Positions 16,201 to 25,178 of a stretch of 64,000 nucleotides of DNA are shown here, one piece after another. The position numbers were made by a program, and so were the translations under genes. This DNA is from a bacterium (GTDB lineage Bacteria; 4484-113; JAGGVC01), in assembly GCA_039961635.1 (NCBI GenBank), contig JABRWB010000041.1, positions 73,449 to 137,448 on the forward strand. The letters are read 5' to 3'. Each line of letters starts with the position of its first letter. The first letter of the stretch is position 1. The notes under the pieces are model-generated. The model searched no databases and was not told the origin of the DNA. It was given only the letters and a program-made list of their open reading frames with translations.

Positions 16201-17358
16201 GTGAGCGGGACCAAAATCGCTGTCGCGATGAGCGGCGGAGTTGATTCGACGGTAGCTGCGCTCTTGCTGCATCGCGAAGGATACGACGTTTTCGGAGTCA
16301 CCGGCAAGTTTCTTGCAGGAGAAGCTGAAGATTGCTCGACACAGTGCTGCACCGCGGAGAGCGCGCGCGACGCGCGGCGCGCGTGCGACATGCTTGGGAT
16401 TCCTCATATCACCAAAAACCTTGTTAACGAGTTCAGGGCGGGAGTCATAGAGAGGTTTTTCAAAAGCTACAGCGAGGGTCGTACTCCCAATCCCTGCGTG
16501 GATTGCAACAGGTTCATCAAGTTCGACCTGTTTTATCGCCTGGCCGCAGCAGTGGATACCGAGATGCTCGCAACCGGTCATTATGCGCGCTTGGAGCGTG
16601 ACGAAACCGGCGCGTACAGACTCAAGCGCGGAGTAGACCGCAACAAGGATCAATCGTATTTTCTTGCTGTTATTCCCTCGAAGTTGCTTCCAAGAATACG
16701 ATTTCCGATTGGCGGGCTAACAAAGGATAAAGTTCGCACTTTGGCTGCCGAAATCGGATTTCGGAATGCTGCCCGCCCGGAAAGCCAGGATGTATGCTTT
16801 TTGCAAAAAGGCGCGTCTTTCGCGGAAATTGCCCAGCGCAATGGAATTCAGCTGCCGAAAAGCAAGCCGGGTTCGATACTTGACGAAACAGGCCGCGTGC
16901 GCGGCAGGCATTGCGGCATTGAGAATTTCACAATAGGTCAACGCAAAGGGTTTGGCGTAGGGATGGGCGAGCGCAAGTTCGTTTACGAAATAGACACGGC
17001 AACCGCTGCAGTCAAAGTCGGGCCGCGAAATTACAGGCCCATCACGGCTATGGAGCTTGGAAGCCTAAATTGGACGGCGCCGGATCTACTTGAGCGCGCA
17101 GATGAGTTCGAGTGGCAGCTTCGCTACCGCGCAAAACCGGTTCGAGCGGCACTCGACCTAACTTCTTCTGGCCGGACAGCGCCGAGGGGTGCGTCCGAGG
17201 ATGTCAAATTTGTGCCTTCATACTCCCGACGCGAAGCCGTTCTCGAGTTCAAGGAGCCTCAATATTTGCTGGCGCCGGGACAGTGGGCGGTTGCATATCT
17301 CGGCGATATAGTGGTTGGATGCGGAGAGATTGTGCGCTCGCTCCCCGCTTCCGAATAA
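16201..17358 (+). CDS. mnmA: tRNA 2-thiouridine(34) synthase MnmA
   Basis: 385 residues. The ATP-binding PP-loop SGGVDS lies at the N terminus, followed by catalytic Cys99 in NPCVDCNRF and Cys199 in SQDVCFL, which form the persulphide/disulphide pair. MnmA thiolates U34 of tRNAs for Lys, Glu and Gln. The protein is of normal length, with a C-terminal beta-barrel region. Start is GTG 16201, directly behind a TAGAAT hexamer with no Shine-Dalgarno sequence. Confidence 0.96.
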   Translation: MSGTKIAVAMSGGVDSTVAALLLHREGYDVFGVTGKFLAGEAEDCSTQCCTAESARDARRACDMLGIPHITKNLVNEFRAGVIERFFKSYSEGRTPNPCVDCNRFIKFDLFYRLAAAVDTEMLATGHYARLERDETGAYRLKRGVDRNKDQSYFLAVIPSKLLPRIRFPIGGLTKDKVRTLAAEIGFRNAARPESQDVCFLQKGASFAEIAQRNGIQLPKSKPGSILDETGRVRGRHCGIENFTIGQRKGFGVGMGERKFVYEIDTATAAVKVGPRNYRPITAMELGSLNWTAPDLLERADEFEWQLRYRAKPVRAALDLTSSGRTAPRGASEDVKFVPSYSRREAVLEFKEPQYLLAPGQWAVAYLGDIVVGCGEIVRSLPASE

Positions 17359-17396
17359 CTCGAATCAATGACAATCAAGCAAGGCATTTGCTTTGT

Positions 17397-17402
17397 TACA
17401 AT
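17397..17402 (+). promoter_or_regulatory. -10 hexamer of a probably leaderless murG transcript
   Basis: TACAAT ends six bases before the murG GTG at 17409. No ribosome-binding site and no clear -35 element. Confidence 0.4.
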
Positions 17403-17408
17403 TCGCCC

Positions 17409-18536
17409 GTGCGTATTGCGGTGACCGGAGGCGGGACAGGCGGGCACGTCTATCCCGCAATTGCTGTTTTGGAGGCGCTTCAAGCGCTTCTTCCTGCGCC
17501 CCCGGATGTCGTTTGGATCGGAACCAAACGTAAAGAGGCCGAGATTCTCCGGGATTACGGAATCCGTTTGTTGACCGTAGACATATTGCCTCCCCGTCGT
17601 TCGATTGACTTTTCCGCCGTAGCGCAAAACCTGAGGCTCGCCTGGAATTTGCTATCTGGAAAAGCCGTTGGACAGGCCGCAATACACCTTCGTGAATTTC
17701 GCCCCAACCTATTGATTGGAACGGGAGCATACGTGGCGTATCCGGCATGCATTGCGGCGACACGGTTGAAAATTCCGCTGTATTTGATCGAGCCGAACTA
17801 TATACCTGGTCTTGTGACAAGAAAAACTGCAGCCAAAGCAAAAGTTGTGTACTGCGCGTTCGAGGAAGCTGCCGCCGCGCTCGGACCGCGGGCCAATTGC
17901 AACGTCACGGGCGCGCCCATTCGAAGCTACTCGGGCAAGCTCGACAGGGAAGCCATACTCGAAAAGTACGGTCTACAATCTGGACGCAAAACGATTTTGG
18001 TGATAGGAGGCAGCACCGGAGCGAGCTTCGTTAATCGGGCGGTTTTCGATTACATCCTGCCTTGGATTCAGGGGGATTCCGGAATCACCCCGAGTGTTCA
18101 AATATTGCATCAAACAGGCAAGGTAGAAATTCATGAGGCAACCGAATGGCGCAGCAAACTTTCGTTCCCGTACATGCCGATTGATTATATTAGGGATTCT
18201 CCTGAAGTGCTGCACATCGCGGATGTCTTCGTGGGACGCTCAGGCGCAAACTCGGTCGCCGAGGTTGCAAAATTCGGACTTCCCTCGGTGTTCATACCCT
18301 ACTCGCACCATAAAGACAAGCAACAAATTTTAAACGCGATGCCTCTTGCCAAGGAAGGCCTGGCGTGCATTCATTTGGAGGAAGGATTCAATGGAGCTAG
18401 GTTCATTGACGACCTATCCGAAATGCTCCGGGCTTGCCACAACGAGGAGTTAAGAAAAAGGATACGAGAGTTTGACTCGGATGCAGCCAGGGTGATAGCA
18501 GCGCAAATCGCAGCCGATGTACAGGCCTTCAAATGA
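17409..18536 (+). CDS. murG: UDP-GlcNAc:lipid I N-acetylglucosaminyltransferase MurG
   Basis: 375 residues. It starts with the glycine-rich loop TGGGTGGHVYPA and has the second-domain motifs LVIGGSTGASFVNRAVFDY (UDP-sugar side) and GRSGANSVAEVAKFGLPSVF. MurG converts lipid I to lipid II on the cytoplasmic face of the membrane in peptidoglycan synthesis. The start is GTG 17409 rather than the longer open frame, which extends back into mnmA. Its stop overlaps the start of the amidase gene (ATGA). Confidence 0.96.
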   Translation: MRIAVTGGGTGGHVYPAIAVLEALQALLPAPPDVVWIGTKRKEAEILRDYGIRLLTVDILPPRRSIDFSAVAQNLRLAWNLLSGKAVGQAAIHLREFRPNLLIGTGAYVAYPACIAATRLKIPLYLIEPNYIPGLVTRKTAAKAKVVYCAFEEAAAALGPRANCNVTGAPIRSYSGKLDREAILEKYGLQSGRKTILVIGGSTGASFVNRAVFDYILPWIQGDSGITPSVQILHQTGKVEIHEATEWRSKLSFPYMPIDYIRDSPEVLHIADVFVGRSGANSVAEVAKFGLPSVFIPYSHHKDKQQILNAMPLAKEGLACIHLEEGFNGARFIDDLSEMLRACHNEELRKRIREFDSDAARVIAAQIAADVQAFK

Positions 18537-20266
18537 AAGCGCGAATCGTGCCCGGAATGGAATTCGAAACCCGAAATGCAAAGCGTTCCTTTGGAATCTG
18601 CGGCGCATTTGCGCTGCTGATAACCGCTTTGTTCTTGCCGCTTTTGCCAGTTCGCGTCGGCGCGCAAGACGGCGGCGCAATTAACATTGAATCCAGGCCG
18701 CCCAAAGCTGAAACCACTGATTTTTCAGAAAACTCCGGCTCTCGTGCGTGGGTAATTTATATCGGCAACCAGGCTTATGCTGTCGCTGCCAAACCGGTTC
18801 AAGTTTCGGGTGGCAGCGTGTATCTGGGGCTTGATGCCATTTGGAATCTCGGCGGCTCGGTGAAATTCGACGCGACATCCAAAACGATCAATGCAGAGCT
18901 TGCGGAAAAGGAATTCCAACTTGAAATGAAGTCGAAAAAAGCCGTATTGGGCACAGAATCAATTCCCCCAGACGCGCTGTTACTAAGAAACAATAAGTGG
19001 TATTTGGCCGCACAATTTTGGGAAAAATGGGGATTCAGGCCGAGGTGGAATCCGATTTTCAAGGCATGGCAGGTAATTGGAAAGCTAACGAGGATCTCCT
19101 ATAACAAAGAATCGCGCGATCTTGTATTCGAAAGCACGTTGCCGGTTCGCGTCATCGAGGAGCAAGACTACGCGGAAAAGGTCATTAAATTCACGGTGCT
19201 GGGCGCGTTCATCGTAGAATCAGAAGAAAGAAGCATAGGCTCCGCCGAAGTGGACAAGCTGAAAGTTTCTTCCACCGACGTCGAATCCGTCCTTACGATT
19301 TCGGTCAGACAAAAAGAAACAACCGGTTTCAAACTTTACTCCGAGCCGGATAACAAATTTTTCCGGGTTAACTTCCGAAACCACTTTCAACTTGCGGATT
19401 TCGAAAAGACCGCGTCCGGGGAAATCAGGTTGAAAGTGAAATTCGGCAAGCCAACTTTTCTCACTGCAAGGGAGCTGTCATCCCCCGACAGGCTTGTTTT
19501 GGACTTTGCTGACAGCATTTACACGGACGCCACAGCAAAGCACGATGTCGGAATAGGCGTTGTGAAGAGCATCAGAATCGGCCAATTCAGCCAGCCCCCG
19601 GATCAATACGTTGTACGTGTTGTTGTGGATTTGACAGAACGGACAAGGTATCGTGTTATACCGACCAAAAACAAGGACACTTACTACATTCAATTTCTTG
19701 GGAAGGATACGGGCAGATACGCGATTATGCTTGATGCAGGCCATGGAGGCAGCGATCCCGGCGCATTATCCCCCTTTACCGAGCTTCAGGAAAAGGAAAT
19801 AAACCTCGATATCGCACTTAGGCTTCAAGCGTATCTGGGAAAGAAAGGACAGAGCGTTTACTTGACCAGAGATGACGATTTTTTCATTTCGCTTCAGGAG
19901 CGGGCTGACATCGCCAACAGAATCCTGCCGATGGTGTTCGTGAGCGTCCACACCAATTCCATCGGCAATCCGGACATCAAAGGCGCGATGACTTTCCATT
20001 TCGAGTCGAGCGGCGAAGGAAAAAAGCTTGCCGCGTACATTCAGCAAAACCTTGTCAATAGGTGCCGCGTCACGGATAAAGGCGTTCGAACCGCCAATTT
20101 CTTCGTTCTCCGGGAAACGGTGGTGCCTGCAGTGCTGGTCGAAGTCGGATTCATAACCAATTCACAAGAGGAGAGTCTGCTGTCGACTCCGGAATACCGC
20201 CAAAAATTGGCGGAAGCCATCGGCGAGGGGATTCTGGACTATTGCGCGGACATTTCGGGGAGATAG
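18533..20266 (+). CDS. N-acetylmuramoyl-L-alanine amidase with AMIN and copper-amine-oxidase-N-like domains
   Basis: 577 residues with an N-terminal signal segment (residues about 17-43). Then come a copper-amine-oxidase-N-like beta domain (about 80-180), one or two AMIN-type domains (about 200-390), and a C-terminal Amidase_3 domain. Zinc ligands are visible: His404 in DAGHGG, Glu in LQEKEINLD, His in SVHTNS, and the catalytic Glu in VEVGFITN. The enzyme cleaves the amide bond between the glycan and the stem peptide, usually at division. It overlaps murG by four bases, which fits a wall-growth operon. Confidence 0.94.
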   Translation: MKARIVPGMEFETRNAKRSFGICGAFALLITALFLPLLPVRVGAQDGGAINIESRPPKAETTDFSENSGSRAWVIYIGNQAYAVAAKPVQVSGGSVYLGLDAIWNLGGSVKFDATSKTINAELAEKEFQLEMKSKKAVLGTESIPPDALLLRNNKWYLAAQFWEKWGFRPRWNPIFKAWQVIGKLTRISYNKESRDLVFESTLPVRVIEEQDYAEKVIKFTVLGAFIVESEERSIGSAEVDKLKVSSTDVESVLTISVRQKETTGFKLYSEPDNKFFRVNFRNHFQLADFEKTASGEIRLKVKFGKPTFLTARELSSPDRLVLDFADSIYTDATAKHDVGIGVVKSIRIGQFSQPPDQYVVRVVVDLTERTRYRVIPTKNKDTYYIQFLGKDTGRYAIMLDAGHGGSDPGALSPFTELQEKEINLDIALRLQAYLGKKGQSVYLTRDDDFFISLQERADIANRILPMVFVSVHTNSIGNPDIKGAMTFHFESSGEGKKLAAYIQQNLVNRCRVTDKGVRTANFFVLRETVVPAVLVEVGFITNSQEESLLSTPEYRQKLAEAIGEGILDYCADISGR

Positions 20267-20279
20267 ATGCAGCCCGGAA

Positions 20280-21614
20280 TCAATACTTCAGTTCTATATG
20301 CAGCCACTTTCCTTGGGACAGGCGGTGAAGTATCAATAGAGCCTCCGCCACGTTTGAGATGAGGAAGGATATCCATATTCCTAAAATACCCATTCCGAGC
20401 GAGACACCCAGCAAATATGCAACCGGTAACCGGAATAGGTAATGCGATAGCAGGGTTGTGATGAAGGGATATTTAGTATCACCGGCCCCGCGCAAGCATC
20501 CGATTCCGGAAAAGGAAATCGCCATAATCGGTTGTGCGAATGCGTTGATGCGAAGGTAGCGGATTCCTTCTCTGATCACATCGGGGTCTTTGGTGAAAAA
20601 CACCATAAACTCCCTGGCGAAGGCAAAAAAAACAATACCGAGCAAAATCATTATCAGCAGCGTCAAATTGCGCGATTCCCTAAGAGTTTCCGCAGCCTTG
20701 TCCTTGCGTCCCGCTCCAAGCGCTTGGCCGACCAGCGTCGCTGAAGCAGTCATTACCGCAAGCCCCGGCATGAAGCTGATGCTTTCGCCCTGAAGTCCTA
20801 AACCAAGGGTTGCCGCTCCTACCGTCGAGTTAGGCACTAGGCTAATTACTTTATACATCAATAGCCCTGCGCCGGAGCGGGCAACGACTTGGAGCATCGC
20901 CGGGCCGGCGAGTGCGAGCATATTCCTTATCGCCCGTTCGGCTCCCGAGAACTGCGATATGGCAAACGCGGCCCATCCCTTAAAATGCATGTAAAGCACA
21001 CCATAGCCGAAAACCAAGAGGCTTGTGAGTGTAGTTCCCAACGCGCACCCGAACATTCCCCACTTTGGAATCAGCAGAAAATTGAAAATCAGATTAAGAA
21101 ATGCGAACGCAACATTCAAGTACATCGGCACGTCGGTGCGTCCGAGCGCGTTCATCACGCCGGTTACGATAAACCGTAATCCAATAACCGACATTCCAAT
21201 ATAAATCATGCTCAGATAATCCCAGCCGTACCCGGCTGTAACGGGATCCGCACCCAGCCAGTGATGCATACCAGGCCCAATCGAATAGCCAAGAAGTGTG
21301 ATCGGAACGGAAATATAAATGCACATCATCACCGCCTGCGCGGCGTAACGCTTCATTTCATCCGTTCTGCCCGCGCCGTAGCTTCTGGCGACGTATGCGG
21401 TCGCCCCTATGCCGGCTCCCATAAATGCACTTTGAATTATAAAAAGCGCTGTCCGGCTCATCGAAAGTGCCGCAATTGCCTCTTTGCCCAACCAGCCGAC
21501 CATCTTGAAGTCGGTGAAGCTGATAACCGCAACAAGCAAATTGGATGCGATTACAGGCAGTGCCAGTTTGAGCAAAATAGGTCGAATGGCGCCGGACAGG
21601 TCGGGTGCAGCCAT
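20280..21614 (-). CDS. MATE family efflux transporter
   Basis: 444 residues with about twelve hydrophobic segments. The N-terminal stretch has PVIASNLLVAVISFTDFKMV, the MATE pattern in which the first two helices carry the family signature, and the second half repeats it (GLAVMTASATLVGQALGAGR). MATE proteins export cationic compounds or lipid precursors in exchange for Na+ or H+. The substrate is not predictable. GGAGAA lies just before ATG. It converges with the amidase gene with only 14 bases between, so no terminator fits in the gap. Confidence 0.93.
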   Translation of the reverse strand: MAAPDLSGAIRPILLKLALPVIASNLLVAVISFTDFKMVGWLGKEAIAALSMSRTALFIIQSAFMGAGIGATAYVARSYGAGRTDEMKRYAAQAVMMCIYISVPITLLGYSIGPGMHHWLGADPVTAGYGWDYLSMIYIGMSVIGLRFIVTGVMNALGRTDVPMYLNVAFAFLNLIFNFLLIPKWGMFGCALGTTLTSLLVFGYGVLYMHFKGWAAFAISQFSGAERAIRNMLALAGPAMLQVVARSGAGLLMYKVISLVPNSTVGAATLGLGLQGESISFMPGLAVMTASATLVGQALGAGRKDKAAETLRESRNLTLLIMILLGIVFFAFAREFMVFFTKDPDVIREGIRYLRINAFAQPIMAISFSGIGCLRGAGDTKYPFITTLLSHYLFRLPVAYLLGVSLGMGILGIWISFLISNVAEALLILHRLSQGKWLHIELKY

Positions 21615-21713
21615 TTCTCCGCCTACGCGCGTAATCGCATCGCCGTTCAGACGGAGACTAGCGGTTCGGAAGTTGCCGTTATTTCGCTTAAACTTGAATG
21701 CTAACGTGGCGGA

Positions 21714-22169
21714 TTATCCCGGTGGGTTCAGAATGTTGTCGTCGTAGTCCAGCGGCGGCCCAAGCTCTTCCTCTTCCGGCTCCTCCGCGGATCTGACCGC
21801 TTGGCGCGCGCCCGGTGGAGCGGTGCTGGGAGCGTCATCCTTGCGACCGAGTAAGAGGAACCTTTGGCAAAGAATTTCGGTGCGGAAATGCTTTACGTTG
21901 TCGGCATCTGTCCATGTTCTGGTCATTATTGAGCCTTCGACATAAAGCTGTCTGCCTTTTCGCACGTATTCACCTGCAATTTCGGCCTGCTTGCGCCACA
22001 CAACTATATTGTGCCATTCGGTTCGTTCCTGCTGCTGGCCGCTACGATCAGTAAAGCGCTCGGATGTTGCAATTGGAAAATTTGCTACAGCAACACCGTC
22101 CGCGACATACCGCACTTCCGGATCCTTACCCACATTGCCGATTAGGAAAACTTTGTTGAGGCTTGCCAT
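21714..22169 (-). CDS. ssb: Single-stranded DNA-binding protein
   Basis: 151 residues from ATG 22169. The OB fold is complete: ASLNKVFLIGNVGKDPEVRY, the TEWHNIVVW strand, and YVRKGRQLYVEGSI. SSB coats single-stranded DNA in replication and repair. The tail is acidic (EEPEEEELGPP) but ends in DYDDNILNPPG and lacks the usual DDDIPF-type tip that recruits partner proteins. AGGTGAG precedes the ATG; a GTG at 22178, right after the HD gene stop, is an alternative start. Confidence 0.93.
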   Translation of the reverse strand: MASLNKVFLIGNVGKDPEVRYVADGVAVANFPIATSERFTDRSGQQQERTEWHNIVVWRKQAEIAGEYVRKGRQLYVEGSIMTRTWTDADNVKHFRTEILCQRFLLLGRKDDAPSTAPPGARQAVRSAEEPEEEELGPPLDYDDNILNPPG

Positions 22170-22178
22170 GATACTCAC

Positions 22179-22907
22179 CTAGCTTAAAGTTACGTGATTT
22201 ATGACCAGCTCGAAAGACGCGCCTAACGACTCGGCGGCCTTTCTGCTTATCACCATTCTTTCTGTAAATATCTCGAAGTATTCCATCACGGATGCGATGG
22301 AAGTATCGATCAAAAGTTCCAACGACACCTTCGGGATGTGCTCGTCCACAAGGAGGCTGCATTCGATGCAAGCCTGATTTACGTTATCGTGAATGTCGTT
22401 CGCGGAAGGATCAAACGAGCGCACCCGGCTTCGGTGGACATCTCCTTTGTCCGCGATTATCAACGCGGCGCAAATCGCGTTAAGCGGTTGGCCGTATTGC
22501 TCTTCGTGGTTTCCGATGGCGCTCAAGACAAGAGCCTTTTGATATGGTGTGAATCCCAAGCGCGTAAGAATCGGATATGCAAGCGCGGCGCCGGTCTGGC
22601 CGTGAGCAACGCGTCCTAACATGTTCCCGATATCATGCATTAATCCGGCAACTCTAGCACATTCCACTTGCTCCAGTGGATGTCCGAGGCATTCTAAAAT
22701 GTACCCGGCGGTTTGGCTGACCATAAGCGCATGCCTGAAACCGTGTTCGGTATATCCGATCACCGCGGTGCTTCGGTCTGCCATTTCGATGTACTCGCGT
22801 ACTTCCAAGTCATTGTAAACGCGCATATATATGCTTTCCTCGTCGGTCGGAACCTCGCGGTGGTCGTGATAAGGGTGATCCAGAGTCAGACTGTGTTTCT
22901 TTCGCAA
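22179..22907 (-). CDS. HD-domain phosphohydrolase
   Basis: 242 residues. The HD signature is seen as HGFRHALMVSQTAGY (first His), GLMHDIGNM (His-Asp) and a later IGNHEEQYG plus IADKGDVHR. HD proteins are metal-dependent phosphohydrolases that act on nucleotides or signalling nucleotides; the target here is unknown. Start is TTG 22907 with GGAG seven bases upstream. The gene sits between DivIVA (12 bases) and ssb, all on one strand, so it is likely in a division/replication-linked operon. Confidence 0.88.
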   Translation of the reverse strand: MRKKHSLTLDHPYHDHREVPTDEESIYMRVYNDLEVREYIEMADRSTAVIGYTEHGFRHALMVSQTAGYILECLGHPLEQVECARVAGLMHDIGNMLGRVAHGQTGAALAYPILTRLGFTPYQKALVLSAIGNHEEQYGQPLNAICAALIIADKGDVHRSRVRSFDPSANDIHDNVNQACIECSLLVDEHIPKVSLELLIDTSIASVMEYFEIFTERMVISRKAAESLGASFELVINHVTLS

Positions 22908-22919
22908 AACAGATCTCCA

Positions 22920-23420
22920 TTATTGGGCTTTGCCGGGAGCACCATCCGGTGCGGATGGACTCCCCGCGATGATGCTACCCCGGCTGTCAGCGCCCGATTT
23001 TAGCGCAGGATTGCGGGATTCAAGCTTTTCCAGGAATCCGCGAAGAAGCCCGTAGAACTCGAACTCGAAAAGTTCACGCTCGGTTTTTAGTGCCGAAAGT
23101 TCGTTCTTGAGTGCCACTTCCAACAGCCTGGCTTCTTTTACAATATTTTCCGCTTCGGCTTGCGCCGAGTTGATTACCTGGTCGCGGGTTTGCTGCGCGA
23201 GCTGGACGCTTTGCGATACCAGTTGCTCCTTCGCTCGCCATCCCTCGATTTCCTCACTTAGCTTGGCAACCTTTTCCTTAAGCGAATCGCGCTCCCGGAT
23301 GAGTTCCACAAGCGATTTGACCACCTCTTCGAGGAACTCGTGAACCGCGTCAGGATGGTAGCCGCCGAAGGTTTTTTGGGGAAACTCCACGTTTTCGACA
23401 TCGAGCGGGGTTAATGTCAC
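22920..23420 (-). CDS. DivIVA family protein
   Basis: 166 residues. It begins with the DivIVA/GpsB membrane-binding module: LTPLDVENVEFPQKTFGGYH and then VHEFLEEVV. A long coiled coil (about 30-135) follows, with heptad-like Leu, Val and charged residues. DivIVA proteins mark curved membrane at division sites or poles. Start is GTG 23420 with AGGAG seven bases upstream. It lies between yggT and the HD gene. The C terminus is low-complexity (Ser, Gly, Ala, Pro). Confidence 0.9.
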   Translation of the reverse strand: MTLTPLDVENVEFPQKTFGGYHPDAVHEFLEEVVKSLVELIRERDSLKEKVAKLSEEIEGWRAKEQLVSQSVQLAQQTRDQVINSAQAEAENIVKEARLLEVALKNELSALKTERELFEFEFYGLLRGFLEKLESRNPALKSGADSRGSIIAGSPSAPDGAPGKAQ

Positions 23421-23438
23421 GGTCGAACTCCTGGAACT

Positions 23439-23693
23439 TTAAAAGGGTGCTTGAATCAAAATCCGAGCAATCAGCTGCAGGACTATGAATGCAAGAATGG
23501 GTGAAACGTCAAGCATCCCGCCAAGCGGGGGGATAGCGGACCGGAAAATTTTCAAAAACGGCTCCGAAAGTCTGCCGCAGAAGTCCACAATCGCGTTGTA
23601 ACGCGCCTGCGGGAACCATGATGAAATAATCCAAACGAATATGACAAGCATATAAAGCTCGACCAAGCCTGCCAAAAACGCGCCGATACCCAC
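23439..23693 (-). CDS. YggT family membrane protein
   Basis: 84 residues with two hydrophobic segments, about 7-25 and 60-80. The pattern WIISSWFPQARYN and LSEPFLKIFRSAIPPLGG is that of the YggT family (also YlmG, found beside division genes). The GTG start at 23693 lies eight bases after a TATAAT hexamer and has no ribosome-binding site. Family function is linked to division or membrane organisation; the exact role is unknown. Confidence 0.92.
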   Translation of the reverse strand: MGIGAFLAGLVELYMLVIFVWIISSWFPQARYNAIVDFCGRLSEPFLKIFRSAIPPLGGMLDVSPILAFIVLQLIARILIQAPF

Positions 23694-23701
23694 GGTCAGC
23701 G

Positions 23702-23707
23702 ATTATA
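23702..23707 (-). promoter_or_regulatory. -10 hexamer of a probably leaderless yggT transcript
   Basis: Perfect TATAAT on the minus strand, ending eight bases before the GTG at 23693. Confidence 0.45.
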
Positions 23708-23770
23708 CCTTAGCCGTATCAGTGCCCCCGGCTCGCCTTGGCAAAAAACAGGAATTGTGAAGTGAAAGGG

Positions 23771-23776
23771 TATAAT
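23771..23776 (+). promoter_or_regulatory. -10 hexamer of a probably leaderless rseP transcript
   Basis: Perfect TATAAT ending eight bases before ATG 23785; no -35 element at normal distance and no ribosome-binding site. Confidence 0.45.
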
Positions 23777-23784
23777 CTCAAGTC

Positions 23785-25137
23785 ATGCTTGTCGCGGCGT
23801 TTTGGGTTGTTCTTGTCTTCGCGGTTATCGTGATTGTCCACGAATTCGGCCACTTCTTGCTCGCGCGCGTTTTCGACATCGAGGTCACCGAGTTTTGCAT
23901 CGGCATCGGACCCAAGTTGTGGGGATTCAAGCATCGTGGAACATATTACGGAATCTGTCTGCTTCCGATTGGAGGCTTCGTCAAAGTGGCCGGAATGGAG
24001 CCTGGAGAGCCTCAATCCGACCGCAGCTTCAATTCGCAGCCGGTTTCGCGAAGAATTGCGGTTATCGCCGCGGGCCCTGTTTTCAACTTCATCCTCGCGG
24101 TACTGCTCGTCTTTGCGCTTGGCTTCTTTGGCTACCCCAAAAACAAGGTGCGCGTCGGCGCGATTTTCCCCGGCGGTCCCGCGGAGGCGGCCGGTTTTGA
24201 GGTTTTTGATGTAATCGAATCGGTGGACAGCAAACCGGTTGAAAGTGTGCTTGCATTCCAACGCTCGGTCCGCAACGCGGGTGGGCGAACTCTTGAATTC
24301 GAGGTGGAACGCGATGGCAAACTTCTCCGCCTTTCGGCCGCTCCGACCGTAATTCCCGAATACAACAACGAAATCCCAAGCCTCGGTGTTGCCCTTGGAA
24401 AATACCCGGAATTCAAAAGCAAAATTTCCAGCATCATTCCAGGTTCCCCCGCGTTTAAAGCACAACTGCAGGTTGGGGATGTAATCACTTCCGTCAATTC
24501 TAATTCTGCAAGGGATGGCTGGGAAGTCTATGAATTTATCGAATTGGAGACGCGCGCAGGCCAGCCGGTGCGCCCGGCTCAACAGGAGACGGGGAACCCA
24601 CCCGTATTCAAACCGGTAGTGTTGGGCGTCGTGCGCGACAACGAACTGCTGCAAATCACGATACAACCGGAGTCGAACGCGCAGGTCGGAGCAAATGTGG
24701 CGTATACAGGAATGGTGTTCGAACCGGTGCTTGTCAAACTGCCATTTGCCGAGGCGATGGAGACAACATTCAATTATCTCAGGGACATTGTGGAAGGCAT
24801 GATCCAAGGAATTTGGACGCTTTTCCATGCTCCGACACAGAATCTCGTTGGCCCGCTCGGCATAACGAACCTGATTGCGCAGTCCGCCAAAAGCGGGCCG
24901 TACCAGCTGATGCTCATCGCCATTCTTCTAAACGTCAATCTGGGCTTGATTAACCTTTTCCCGATTCCGGCGCTTGACGGCGGAAGGCTCGTCTTCCTGC
25001 TGTTGGAAGGTTTGTTCCGAGTCCGCATAAATGAGCACAAGGAAGCGCTTGTGCATCTCGTCGGCTTCATCATGCTGATTGGCCTGATTATCGTGATTAC
25101 ATTCAAAGAGGTTCTGGGCCTCTTGCCGGTCGGATGA
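23785..25137 (+). CDS. rseP: RseP-type site-2 intramembrane metalloprotease
   Basis: 450 residues. The zinc motif HEFGH lies at residues 19-23 in the first membrane segment and the partner motif NLFPIPALDGGRL in the third, as in RseP/SpoIVFB. Two PDZ domains lie between (about 110-180 and 200-300), with an inserted stretch near residues 265-285. RseP cuts anti-sigma factors or signal peptide remnants within the membrane. The ECF sigma factor/anti-sigma gene pair at 53-54 kb is a possible target system, which is inference. It is divergent from yggT. Confidence 0.95.
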   Translation: MLVAAFWVVLVFAVIVIVHEFGHFLLARVFDIEVTEFCIGIGPKLWGFKHRGTYYGICLLPIGGFVKVAGMEPGEPQSDRSFNSQPVSRRIAVIAAGPVFNFILAVLLVFALGFFGYPKNKVRVGAIFPGGPAEAAGFEVFDVIESVDSKPVESVLAFQRSVRNAGGRTLEFEVERDGKLLRLSAAPTVIPEYNNEIPSLGVALGKYPEFKSKISSIIPGSPAFKAQLQVGDVITSVNSNSARDGWEVYEFIELETRAGQPVRPAQQETGNPPVFKPVVLGVVRDNELLQITIQPESNAQVGANVAYTGMVFEPVLVKLPFAEAMETTFNYLRDIVEGMIQGIWTLFHAPTQNLVGPLGITNLIAQSAKSGPYQLMLIAILLNVNLGLINLFPIPALDGGRLVFLLLEGLFRVRINEHKEALVHLVGFIMLIGLIIVITFKEVLGLLPVG

Positions 25138-25178
25138 ACCGGTTCGGAGAAACTCGGGGAATTCATTCAGGGGTTGGT

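Noticed and set aside
23719-24828. A 369-codon open frame on the minus strand opposite rseP
   Set aside because: rseP is certain from HEFGH, the PDZ domains and the C-terminal motif; the antisense frame resembles nothing.
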